Assembly: GCA_030549335.1 (NCBI GenBank) | Contig: CM060188.1 | Location: forward strand, 71,888,696 to 71,952,695 | Length of the DNA: 64,000 nucleotides | Direction: 5' to 3' | Source: Pontederia crassipes | Lineage: Eukaryota; Streptophyta; Magnoliopsida; Commelinales; Pontederiaceae | Shown here: positions 40,839 through 53,124 of the stretch, one piece after another | How positions within the stretch are numbered: the stretch's first letter is position 1 | Layout of the letters: each line of letters opens with the position of its first letter | The notes under the pieces: model-generated | What the model saw: the letters and a program-made list of their open reading frames with translations, nothing else | Told to the model about the DNA's origin: nothing | Database searches by the model: none | Made by a program: the position numbers and the translations under genes

Positions 40839-43458
40839 TGTAACGACCTGATTTTTAGGATATAATAAATGAATATTTTATCATTTTATTTTGAAAAAAT
40901 ATGGCCATTAATATTATTATAATTAATAATTCCGAAAATAAAGAAAAATAGAAAAGGAGTTTAATTATGGATAAGATGTATTATGGAATTATTTAATTAA
41001 ATTCGGAATTATTTAATTATTAAAATAAATTAGAATTGTTAAAAGAGATTAATTAAAAGATAAAATTTGATTGGGATTGGAAGTTATAGATAGGATTGAA
41101 AAATAAGTCTCTATAAATAAACCTTGAGGGTCAGCCGTCCAAGGAATTTCATTCTCTTTGGTTCTCGATGTTCGGCAGCAGAGGCATGACGTCGAGGTGA
41201 CGGCAATGTGCGATTCGATGTCAAACGACTAAATATGAAACGAGGTACGCAGGGGGATCCGTAGGATTATTAAATAATTGATTATTCTTTCTGGTACTAT
41301 TGTTATCGGGCGGAAAAAAATGTAAAAGTATTTTATTAGTATTATGACGTAATGTTTCACAGTACGAAATTGATTAGAACAGATTTACTACGACATTAAT
41401 TTCTTGCCGGGTGATTTTCGTATCGCAAAAAAAAGAAGAGAAGGAATAATAAAGCTTCGGATGGAAGGCGTAAAGGTTAGAAGAAAGTAAATTTTGAACC
41501 TATTTTTCATATGGACATGCAGAGAAGAAAAACGAAAGAGAAAAAAAAAAGAATTGAAGGGTTGTTGGGCGAGAGAAGAGAAAAACAATAAAGTTGATAA
41601 GATATTACTCAAAACACAAAAAAAGGAGTACGTAAGGGAGTAAAGAATTGGAGAGAGAAGATGTGGGGGGTGTAAAGAATTGGAGAGAGAAGAGGTGAGG
41701 GCGTTGGTGAAGTGGAGAGAGAAATTGAGAAAAAAAAGAAGAGATAGGTTTATGGAAGAAAGAGATAAGTAGATACACAAAGGTTTTTGTAAAAAGAAAA
41801 TAATAAAGAAGTGATAGTTGGCGGCCAGAGGAGGTAAGAGAGAGAATTAAGAGAAAGACAAAAGCCAAAAGAAAGAAAAGGACAATGAAGGCGCTCAAGT
41901 GAATCGGAGAAAAAAAAACAAAATAAGAATAATAGGATATCTCAGCCACCAAAAAGGAATAGAAAATATATATATATATATTTACTGAGAGAGAAATTAG
42001 GGACTCACTTATTTTGATATGATTAGTAATAGTTAATTGATAATTTTATTATAATTTTATTATTATATTATTATTATTTATTAATTGTAAAGTTATTATT
42101 TATTCTGATTATATTATTATTGATTGTGCTAATCATATCGTTATGATTTCTGATTATATTCTTATCATATATAATCATTATATCAGATCATATCATCATC
42201 ATATTTGATCATATTTTGTTATCATATTCAATCTTACTGATCCAGTAGTCTTTTTATTGGGTCTTGTTTCACCTAAATTAAATTGCTAAAAGATAGACGT
42301 CTTAAGTAAACAAGATAAAAGCTGAAAGCTGCTGGATCTCCATGTTCTCTGATTGTCTCCAAGCCCCCGGGCCATATTGTTATTGAATTGAATTGAATTG
42401 AATGGGGTAGATAGTTGACCTAAAGATTTGAGGCGCCATCATCCTTTAGAGAAGCTATGGCTGTCCTGTGTTTGGTCATGGTCCCCCGCCATATACGAAT
42501 AATTGTTAGCACTATATTATTGGGTGGCTTGCCGTGGCACTGATCCCCCACTGACCTACATGAAAGAGACATGAAGTTTTCTTAATTGACCGAGCGCTCC
42601 CATTGAATTGGATAACTCTGAACATTGTAAATTGAATTAAATTAAATTAAAATCGAATCGAATTGAGTTGAATTGAAATCGAATTGAATAGATCATGGTC
42701 ATTTGGATACTGGTGTTGACTGGCATTGCCTCCGCCCATTGAATCGAATGGAATTATTATTGACCAATGACCATTGATATTGAATTAAAAATTGTTAAAT
42801 TGAATAGTGTCATAGTGATCAGATATTTAATTGCTAAATCAATATTGATCGATCATCTGATCTTTTTCTGATCCTTCCTATTGATTTATGACTTTATTGT
42901 CCTATTATTATATTGGATCATCGATCCAATTGATTAGGCAATTATTAATTGCTATCTCTATTGATTGATCTTTTGACCATAACTTGATATAGTTGCTCAT
43001 ATTGATAAATCGTTATATTGTAAATTGATTATTATATTGATTGCTCAATTGACTCATCATTGATTATATCTTATTTTCGATTGAGCATATTGATTATTTA
43101 GTAGACTCTACGTACTGAGTATTTTTTATACTCATGGATATTTCCCTGTACCTGGATCCGTGCAGGTGAGAGTACTTTGGTAGAGGATGATCCTGCAGGT
43201 GGCTATGCTCAGTGATAGACAGATGTTGCACATGTTCTAGATTGAGTTGTCTAGTTTTTATTATTTTCGCATTTATTAGAATTGTGAACTTATTAATATT
43301 TTAATTATTTTGAATATAATGAATTATTAGCTGTTATTATTGAAAAAAATCTTCCGCATTTATTATTTATATTTTACAAAAATGTATTAAGAAAATTGAG
43401 TAGCGTCTTTGGGACGACTCTGAGCACGTGAAAGTCACGTGGGTCTCGGAGCGTTACA
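40839..43458 (+). repeat. 3' LTR of element C
   Basis: Near-identical to the 5' LTR. It holds about 30 extra bp (43172-43201, between two gcaggtg words), an extra atatcgtt at about 42,136 and an extra GAATT unit at about 42,390. Its TATA (TATAAATA, 41113) points toward the peroxidase exon 1, which starts 12 nt after the LTR end. Confidence 0.93.
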
Positions 43459-43470
43459 TATCAAATTAAC

Positions 43471-45060
<1,590 letters not shown>

Positions 45061-45064
45061 AAAA
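45061..45064 (-). terminator. Pol III terminator of tRNA-Cys
   Basis: On the minus strand a TTTT run starts 5 nt after the discriminator base of the tRNA. Confidence 0.6.
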
Positions 45065-45068
45065 CATA

Positions 45069-45140
45069 AGGGCCCAACCGGGTTCGAACCGGTGACCTAT
45101 TGATCTGCAGTCAATTGCTCTACCACTGAGCTATGGACCC
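45069..45140 (-). tRNA. trnC-GCA: tRNA-Cys (anticodon GCA)
   Basis: On the minus strand it begins GGGTCCATAGCTCAGTGGTA. The acceptor stem GGGTCCA/TGGGCCC pairs fully (one U-G). The anticodon arm is ATTGA-CTGCAGA-TCAAT and the T arm ACCGG-TTCGAAC-CCGGT, followed by discriminator U73, a tRNA-Cys identity base. It has no intron. It closely resembles known plant nuclear tRNA-Cys genes. All stems are intact, so it is probably functional. Confidence 0.95.
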
Positions 45141-45468
45141 GAGTTGTTGGTATGCATTGTTTTATTTAATATAATATCACTTTCTTTCTTAAGGCGAGAT
45201 TAAAATATAAAAATATAAAAAATATCATTAGATTCAGAATCATGATACGAGTTCCATTAAATTTTATTTATTACATTTTTATATGTATCTACACAAAGCA
45301 AATAACTTGATTTCATAGAGTAATTAGATACCATCAACGAAAGGGTCAGGCAACAACAGAGTTCTTTTGAGGGGCTTGTCCAAAATCTTAAACTGGTGGA
45401 ATATTTATAATTTGCGACAACCTAAATCTTAGTACTGCAATGATTTTTCTTGAAATAAATTCATCATC

Positions 45469-46319
45469 AGTATCACCATGGTTAGACCGCCCGGTTCAAC
45501 CACGAACCGGCGGCTGGTCTGGTCCGAATTAATTTAAAAAACTAAATTAAAATTGAACTGGCCAAAAATTGATTCAACTGGTAAAAGCCGATTCAACCAC
45601 TAAACTAGAAAAACCCGGTTCAACATTTAAAGTGAAAAAAAATAGAAAATAAAAGTAAAAATAGGAAATAAAATGTTAGAAAGGAAGGTAAAAAATGAGA
45701 AAGTATTTGAATTAAGAATAGGTAAAAATTAAAAAGGAAATAAATCTGGGAAATCAATGTGAGAGAGGAATTAATGGAAATTAAAAGGAAAGTATTAAAA
45801 TGAAAATAAAGAAGAAAATAAAAGGAAGTAAGTGTGCTATATGAAAAATTAATTTAATTTATTATCATCACAAAATAGTATAAAATAATTAATATAGTAT
45901 ATCAATAATAATAACTCATAATTTTTATGAATATTAAAAATTTTAATATCTTTTTATTATAAAAAAAAGTAAATAAATATGGGAATTAATGGGGGGAGAG
46001 GAATTAATGGAAATAGAAGAATAAAAATATTAAAATGAAAGTAAAGAAAAAAAATAAACATGAGAGTGATATATGTCAAAATTAATTAATATATTATCAC
46101 CCTAAAATAGTATTGAAGAATAAAATAAAAGAATTAATATACTGTATTAATAATAAAAATTCAAACTTGAACATTAATATTTAATTAAATATTTGTTTAT
46201 TATATTTTATTACGAAGTATAAGCATTATATAATATTTATTATATATAATTATTTTAGATAATATCAGTTGATCGTCCGGTTGGGTGACTGGTCCGATTT
46301 TAATAATATTGAGTATCAC
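45469..46319. mobile_element. Non-autonomous hAT-like element with perfect 8-bp TSD, body 45477-46311
   Basis: AGTATCAC at 45469-45476 is repeated exactly at 46312-46319. The 835-bp body starts CATGGTTAGACCG and ends CGGACC-like (on minus) ..AATATTG, with only degenerate inverted ends. GGTTCAACC words near the ends resemble those of the element at 32-720. The interior is AT-rich with two related halves (gaattaatggaaattaaaag at about 45,770 and gaattaatggaaatagaag at about 46,000) and no ORF. Confidence 0.65.
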
Positions 46320-47079
46320 CTTTGAGTTTCATTTTCTGAAAACAACAACATTATAGTATGTTGTGGTCATGTGTTAATTAAGATATAGTTAAAAAAAAAA
46401 AAGCCCACCAGAATCATTTCCATCTGATTTAAATTAGTGAATCCGGATCTGACTGCTACGAACAAGATCATAAGGATCCAGTTGATCTCCAGAAAATTTT
46501 ACCAAGAAAATTTTCAATAGGACACTGATTTCTGAATGCAATTTTTTCTTTCAGCATAAATAAAATCTCATGTGCGGAAGAAGAGATTCGGCAGAGGTTA
46601 CAAGATGGGCAGTGAAAAAAAAAAGACGTACAAGGTTTTATGAGATTTTTTTTTTTTTTTACTAGCTTCGTATTGTTCTTTGCAATCGTATGTGCAAAGG
46701 CGCTTATAGTGCTCGAACAAATCAGAGCCAAGATTTTTTGTGTAGATAGTTCCTATGACATATCTTGGAAGACCACTGAAGGTGTAAATGTTCTAACTTT
46801 ATAATGGTAATCAAAGTTTTCTGACTCAACAATCGACATTTTGTGTGTGGCCTTCCAATAATTTTATCAATTTTCAATTCTTAACCTCTTTCAATCAGAA
46901 AAAAAAACGGACATGATTGTAAAATATTATTTTGATTAAATAGCAAAGAACGATAAACAAGTTGAAATATTTTTTATTCGATAAAGTTATTTTAAATAAA
47001 GTAAATTTGCTTTGAATGTTTTGTTACGATCCTCGTGAGGCGTTGGATCATTGTCGGTGTGATTATCATAATTAAGGGC

Positions 47080-47132
<53 letters not shown>

Positions 47133-47905
47133 GTTATTTTTTTAGTTATTAATATTATAATAATAAAGAAAATATGTGAAGAAAAGTTAGGGACAAAATA
47201 GTATATTCATTGGTAGTAAAATAAGTGTTTATTATTTTTAATTATTAGAAATGAAAAAGCTGTAAAATTATTTATAAGTCATCTTGATTGATTTATAAAC
47301 TTAGTCAAAGGCCCTGAAACATCCAATCCCAACCGTACGACGAATCCTTGGTGAATTGGGTTGCCCTCCAATCTGAGAAGAGAAACGATGGGATAATTTA
47401 CTTATGTTCTTTTCTCCACGAAAGTATGTAGAGTATTCGATCAGAGGACATCATTAAATTAATAAAATAATAATTATTAATTTATTTTACTACTTAACTA
47501 GTGTATTTGTAATATATATACTATTTAACTTAATTATAATTGTAAAATAATGAATCAAATATGAAATAAATATTCATGTAAATCAAACTTGATTGGAGCA
47601 ATTAGTTAGTAAAGTTAGTCCATCGATGCTAATAAGAGTTGGACTTTTGGAGTCATCATTTATAATATTAAATTAATTTAGTACTACTAGTCCTAAACAT
47701 TCAAGGATGCTCAACTGAAAAAGAAAAAAAAAATACTCCCAAAAGTACGTAATTTGATTGCATTCGTTCACTTTGACTGTCCTGATCATATTAAATGCAC
47801 TTGTAATCGATGAAGGTTGGCTGAACTTGTTAGTGTCTCCAAGTCGACCAATGCTAATAACTTGGAAATCCATTTTAAAGTCATCATGTTAGCCAAAGAA
47901 ATATT
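46320..47905. other. Intergenic AT-rich DNA
   Basis: No gene seen. It contains T/A homopolymers at 46,390 and 46,650 and the (AAT)n array at 47080-47132. Confidence 0.5.
47080..47132. repeat. (AAT)n microsatellite, about 17 units
   Basis: Perfect AAT run. Confidence 0.93.
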
Positions 47906-50900
47906 TGTAAGGTCTCGAGATTCCTTGTATGTTCCCAAGATTATAATTTATACTAATTTATATTAGTGAAAAACTAAAATACAATAATCTTTATAACATA
48001 CGAAAGTTCTTTATATATTAATCTAAGGGTCTATAGCTTATAATTATCCAATAGGAGACTTTATCAATATTTTTATCCAACGTGCATATCAATTATCAGA
48101 TGAGACACCAACAATCTCATCTTATCCATCATCATCACTTGTACGGATCCAAGTATAGAGGGAAAGCTCAATGAAATAACTCAATACGTATGATTACCCA
48201 TAACAATTATTAATATGAACTATGAATCAATATCAAAGTCAATATCAATTATATCAATAAACAATTATATATAAACAATCTATGATTGATCTGAAAAATT
48301 ATCAATTAAATAATGATAAGAATAGTCAATTGATCAATCATGACAATAGATCATATCATCAATTAGTGATATCTATCCACTTTAATTATCTATAATCAAT
48401 AATGTCTCAATTCAATTCAATATCAATTATCTTCAATCAATCATCAATTGGTCAAAGATCAATGAAGACCATAATTTCAATTATTCATTGACCAAAGATC
48501 GATGAAGACCATAATAACAATTACCAATTCAATTATATTAATAATTTTTAATTTATCCATTAAGCACAAAGGTCACAATTTCTTATCCATAATCATGAAG
48601 GCGCGATTAGATTATCCATCAGTCACGAGGGCGAATCAGTTATCTATAAACCATTAAGGCAAAATCAATTGTCCACTAGCTACTAAGGTGTAATTCAATT
48701 ATCGATGCAATTAGATTATTAATTCAATCTTTGGAGTTACAATCAATCTTTTGGGACGCAATATGAGAACTCTCTATTATTACGGGACATCATGCCACTT
48801 CATTCCAATCAATAAGTTTGGATATGACGGGAGACGAAGGACCACATCCAGGCCGACCATAATTTTTATGCTATTTGCTCCATTCAATTATCCATCGCCC
48901 CCAAAGGCATAATCAGCCTGAAAGCGCAATTAGCCCGCAGGCCTCGTTAGTCTGAAGGCACAATTAATCTGAATGTCCAATCCGTCCGTACGCACAATTA
49001 GTCCGAAGGCCCAAACCCAGCCGCATAAAGCCCACAGCCACCTAAGTAATCCACCCTAAAAGCAACCTCTATTCTCTCTCCCCACCTAATTGTGTCGGCC
49101 AGCATTCTAAGCTCCCCATTTGAGCTACAGTGCCCACTCACTCACTCTCCCCATCTTTGCTCTCTCGGCCAGCACACTCACGGAGCTACAGTGAGTCTTC
49201 CTCTTACCGTTTGGTTCATAACAAGCTCCCTCACCATCTCTCTCTCTCATCACTATAGCAACTCGGGAATAGTAGCAAGAAGGGAGAAAAGGTTGTCCAA
49301 GCTCAAGAAAGAAGATTAGAGTTTAAGTTTAACTAATCAAGATATATTTGAGAGGATCCAAACCTCCATAAATCTTCCCCTAATGATGAGAGTATGTATG
49401 GATTAGGGCATGAAGAGCAGACCCTTTGTTCTTAAGATTAAGGGTTAGGGAATGTGCATTAATGATTTATATTCATTGTTAATCATGAGTAGAATGTAAT
49501 ATGTTCCATGTTATCATGCTCACTATATTTTTGCTAGTCATACTTAGAATGTCATGTGATTCATTGTTTAATGCTCTTGTGCTTAATATGCTTACTATTA
49601 GAATGCTTATTACTCTTATGTTAATTTATTATGAACTTATGTAAAGCTCATGTACAATTATAAGTGTGATTAGTATGTTGAAAGTCTTGATGTGAAAATC
49701 TCAAGTGGTTCATGATTAGAATGGTAAGAATGTTAATAAATGTCTTATATGGTGTTTGGAATTAAGTATGTGTTCAATATGTCAATGTATGCATGATTAG
49801 GAAGAAAGAAATATAGAAATCGAGTTTCTCTCGACCCAGAACGGGCGACCGATAATATATCGGTCGACCGTTCTATAGATCGTTAGTAGCCTCGCACTCT
49901 GTCTGACGGTCGACCGATTCTATAATGGTCGTCCGTTTTGGAAAGAGTCGAACATTCTGTGATTAGCGGACGACCAAACACTCTGTTTCGATCATCCGAT
50001 AGCAATGTAATGGTCGACCGATATGTGTTGTCGAAACGTTCGACACATTCTATAATTAGCGAACATCCGAGCACCTTGTTTCGGTCGTCCGAAAAGCCAA
50101 GTAGCGGTCGTCCGTTAACCCAGGGGTCGTCCGATTTGAGTAGCTAATACATTCTGTGATTAACGAACGATCCGAAGCCCATTTCGGACGTCCAAAAAGA
50201 CCAATAACGGTCGACCGTTATTCCAGCGATCGTCTGATTTAGAAGAGTGCCATATTATGTGATTAGCAGACGAATCGAAGTCTGATTTCGATCGTCCGAA
50301 AGGACCATAACGGTCGACCGATAACCCGACCAGTTGACCGATACCCCTCTAATGATCGACCGTTACTCAAAACGATCGTCCGTTCTGAAAGCTGATTGGC
50401 GATGTTTGAATGTCCACACATAGTATGATTTGAAGTATGTATAACCTTAAATAGAGTTAAAACAAGCAACATGTGATGAATGAATGTATGTATTGATGAA
50501 TGTAAATAAAAGATGAATTGACATGGAGATGTCTTGTTGTAATCGTGGAAGGAAATAAAGTCTTAACATGCTAGCTAATGTGTCGTATTCCTAAGGAAGA
50601 ATCCTTCCAAGTATGGGGCAATCGTCCCGGCCTAGCTAGCCAAGGTCCCGCGAATAACATGATCCTCCCAATCATCAAAATAATAAACTATTTTAATCAA
50701 GATAGAAGATGAAAAGATGAAGTAAAGTCGAAAGTAAAGTCTCTCAAACATGTATCTACTTTCCAAAGATGATTTGTGACATAAAAATGAAGATGTAGCA
50801 CCAATCGGTTGCTAATGTATGCCCCCATGTCATAAGATGTTATGAAAGAAGATGTTAAAATCAAATAAGATAAATGATGATATGCCTTTACTTAATGATA

Positions 50901-51550
50901 AGTAATGATATGCTTTGATATAATGTTGATGATGCTACGTGTCAATCTTATCTTATCATGATGATATGTTCATATGTCATATAGTGTTCATAAGTGGCTC
51001 ATAACATGCATATGATTTATGTTCCATGATGATGATATGCATGTACCATGACATGTAAAGATTATGTCACAGGATCATAACATGCATAAGCCTCAACATA
51101 CTCTAACAGAAGAAATCCCCTGCACCCCATGAATCCGTGCATGTATGGATGAGACTTAGGTTCTACGGCGAGAACCTCATGACGAACAGGTGCACATAAG
51201 TCGGTCGAACTACGATCCAAGTTATCTTATTATGATGTCATGATGAACTCTTATAAGAGTTAAGTATGTATGGCCTATGAATCCTTGAATCATTTACTTT
51301 GATATGAACTCACTTATTATGAATCATTTGTTAAATCTTGATGTTAAAGCATATGTGGCCCATGAACTAGTTGTATATCTTGAATTATTTTATAAAGTCT
51401 TATGTTATTTTCATGATATTATCATTTATGTTTATTATATCATATTTTCGTTGCGAAATTTTATAAAATTAAGTCTATGTCAAAATCAAAGTAACGTCGT
51501 TTAGGATTTGACAAAATTTTAAATTGGGACTGAATTCTGAAATCGTTACA
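47906..51550 (+). mobile_element. Possible solitary Gypsy-type LTR (about 3.6 kb)
   Basis: It starts TGTAAGGTCTCGAG and ends AAATCGTTACA, the same kind of termini as the LTRs of element C (TGTAACGACC..GTTACA). Like them it has long AATTGATCAAT-type AT blocks (48,190-48,720). Inside are a block of short GAAGGC-CAATTAGTC repeats (48,890-49,010), a pyrimidine-rich transcript-like part (49,060-49,260) and the GGTCGACCG array (49,853-50,390). No internal domain, PBS or second copy is nearby. The flanks (atatt / cattt) do not give a clean TSD, so it is a candidate only. Confidence 0.4.
49853..50390. repeat. About 100-bp tandem repeat array rich in GGTCGACCG palindromes
   Basis: At least four degenerate units are marked by CATTCTGTGATTAGCG-like words at 49953, 50046, 50150 and 50251 (spacing 93-104 bp). 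Between them are about 20 decamers of the form (C)GGTCG(A/T)CCG, often in opposite orientations. Not coding. Confidence 0.75.
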
Positions 51551-52120
51551 CATTTAATGCAAACAAGCATTCGAGCACCAAAAAAGTCAATCACAAAGAA
51601 TTATCAAAATTATCAGCATTTGACTTGGATAATCCCAGAAATCTTGCATATGTGCCCTTGATACTTAAGAACACGTGAATATTAGCTTCTTTTCTTCAGA
51701 TACTCAAAGTCCTGCATAAGTTGCATGGGCAATGATGAGATAAAGTTTAATGGAAAGATGCTTGCTTATTGTTGTGCACGAAAACAAGCAGCGGAAAAGA
51801 AAATACATCATCTGTGATTCTGCAAAGTTTTACCAATGACGATGGTGTTTGGTAATCGTTTATATTTATAAATTGATGACATTAGATATAGTGCATACAA
51901 TAATATATTATCAATACAAGAGTACTAAATGATAGCAAAAGATCTATCATTAGTAAATACTAAACAAAAGAGACTATTTTTAAAATGAAGGAATCCTTTC
52001 ATAAAAAGTAAATGTGGCTGCTTTTCGGATAAGCAGATTTTGTGCTAATTCCATAAAAAAAATAAAAATAAACTTTCAGAAGAGAACATGTTTTATTTAA
52101 AAACGATGAAAAACATCTTT

Positions 52121-52122
<2 letters not shown>
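51551..52122. other. Intergenic DNA
   Basis: Nothing recognisable. Confidence 0.45.

Positions 52123-52160
<38 letters not shown>
52123..52160. repeat. 38-nt poly-G tract
   Basis: An uninterrupted run of 38 G on the + strand in AT-rich DNA. It could fold into G-quadruplexes, or its length may be an assembly or sequencing artefact. Confidence 0.9.
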
Positions 52161-52162
<2 letters not shown>

Positions 52163-52916
52163 GAACGGTGAACATTTTACAAACACCAGTTATGAAAAAA
52201 GGCTATTGTTGCTTTGAGAAAAACACTCTCCTGAAATGCAGACATAAAGCTCACCACAAATGGGCTATAGAATCACAAATTTCCAATTTGTCATTTGGAA
52301 ATATCTTATAACACATAATGGCAACGTTGAATTTTTTTCGGCTTGATTCCGCATATTGAGAAAGCCACACAGGACAAATGTTATAGACGCAAATAATCTG
52401 GTAAGAGTTATCTATATGGTTCAGTTAAAAGACAATACAAATGCCAACCAAATGAGACTGAGACCTTGTCTCTTGTAGAGATCAAGAGCTTAAGTTTTAA
52501 GTGAGACGCATTAATTTCTAATTTTTTATTCTTGTATTAAGCCTCTAAGCTTCCGTGTAATTGAAATAGGAACCAAATTGGACTATATGTTGGCCGAAGA
52601 AAATGGTTAACAAGGCAATTTATACAGTCCATTCATAAGCCACAATATCCCAGTAGTCATTGAAAACAGAAATGAACCAGTAATAAAAAGAATGAACCAA
52701 CTCTTCCAAATACTTGTAACATACGCCTTTCTGCAGTGTTGATTCGCTGGCATTCAAGCTCATAGTTTGAGCCTCGTATTAAGTATGCACCTCAAATGCT
52801 GACTATGAAAATAGGCTGAAATCTCTCAAACTGAATTTCAAAGATTCAGACAAGATTGGAGTTGTAGATCAATTGAGGAGAAAGTAGAAAAACTTCATAA
52901 AAACACAGACACCTCA
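52161..52916. other. Intergenic DNA
   Basis: No gene, RNA or TSD-bounded insertion was recognised. Confidence 0.45.
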
Positions 52917-53124
52917 TTGAATAATTATATTTCTTTTTTTTTTTTTTTGAGAAGGAAAAGGATGACTACCAATTTCGTTTGTCATCCACGTGTATATATA
53001 TCATTCAAAGTCATCATGTACATGTGGAACACTCTCCAGAGGAGAGTGGCAAAAAAAAAAAGGAGAGTACAAGTACTAATCAAAATCCCACTCTCGAAGA
53101 AGATAAAAGATTTTGAATAATTAT
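52917..53124 (-). mobile_element. Short L1-type LINE 3' fragment, body 52929-53112
   Basis: It is flanked by the direct repeat ttgaataattat (52917-52928, 53113-53124). The T run at its left end on + is the poly-A tail of a minus-strand copy. The sequence (ggatgac..tttgtcatc..atatata; ctctccagaggagagtg) matches the 3' end of the longer L1 copy at 55475-55913, so both come from one family. Confidence 0.75.

Larger units (their letters stand above)
34997..43463 (+). mobile_element. Retroelement C: Gypsy/chromovirus-like LTR retrotransposon with perfect TSD
   Basis: The body is 35002-43458. The 5-bp target duplication TATCA is present at 34997-35001 and 43459-43463. The LTRs are 35002-37583 (2,582 bp) and 40839-43458 (2,620 bp), both starting TGTAACGACC and ending GTTACA. 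A PBS (GGTATCAGAGCC) follows the 5' LTR and a purine tract precedes the 3' LTR. The interior, about 3.26 kb, has gag, RNase H and integrase remnants in Gypsy order. Over the first 340 bp the LTRs differ at about seven positions (about 2%), so the insertion is young, yet the coding interior is full of stops. Confidence 0.93.

Noticed and set aside
45477..46311. Miniature copy of retroelement LTR
   Set aside because: No TG..CA termini. The 8-bp duplication fits a hAT DNA element, not the 5 bp of LTR retrotransposons.
49853..50390. CRISPR array
   Set aside because: Plant nuclear context, degenerate units with no constant repeat/variable spacer pattern, and no cas genes.
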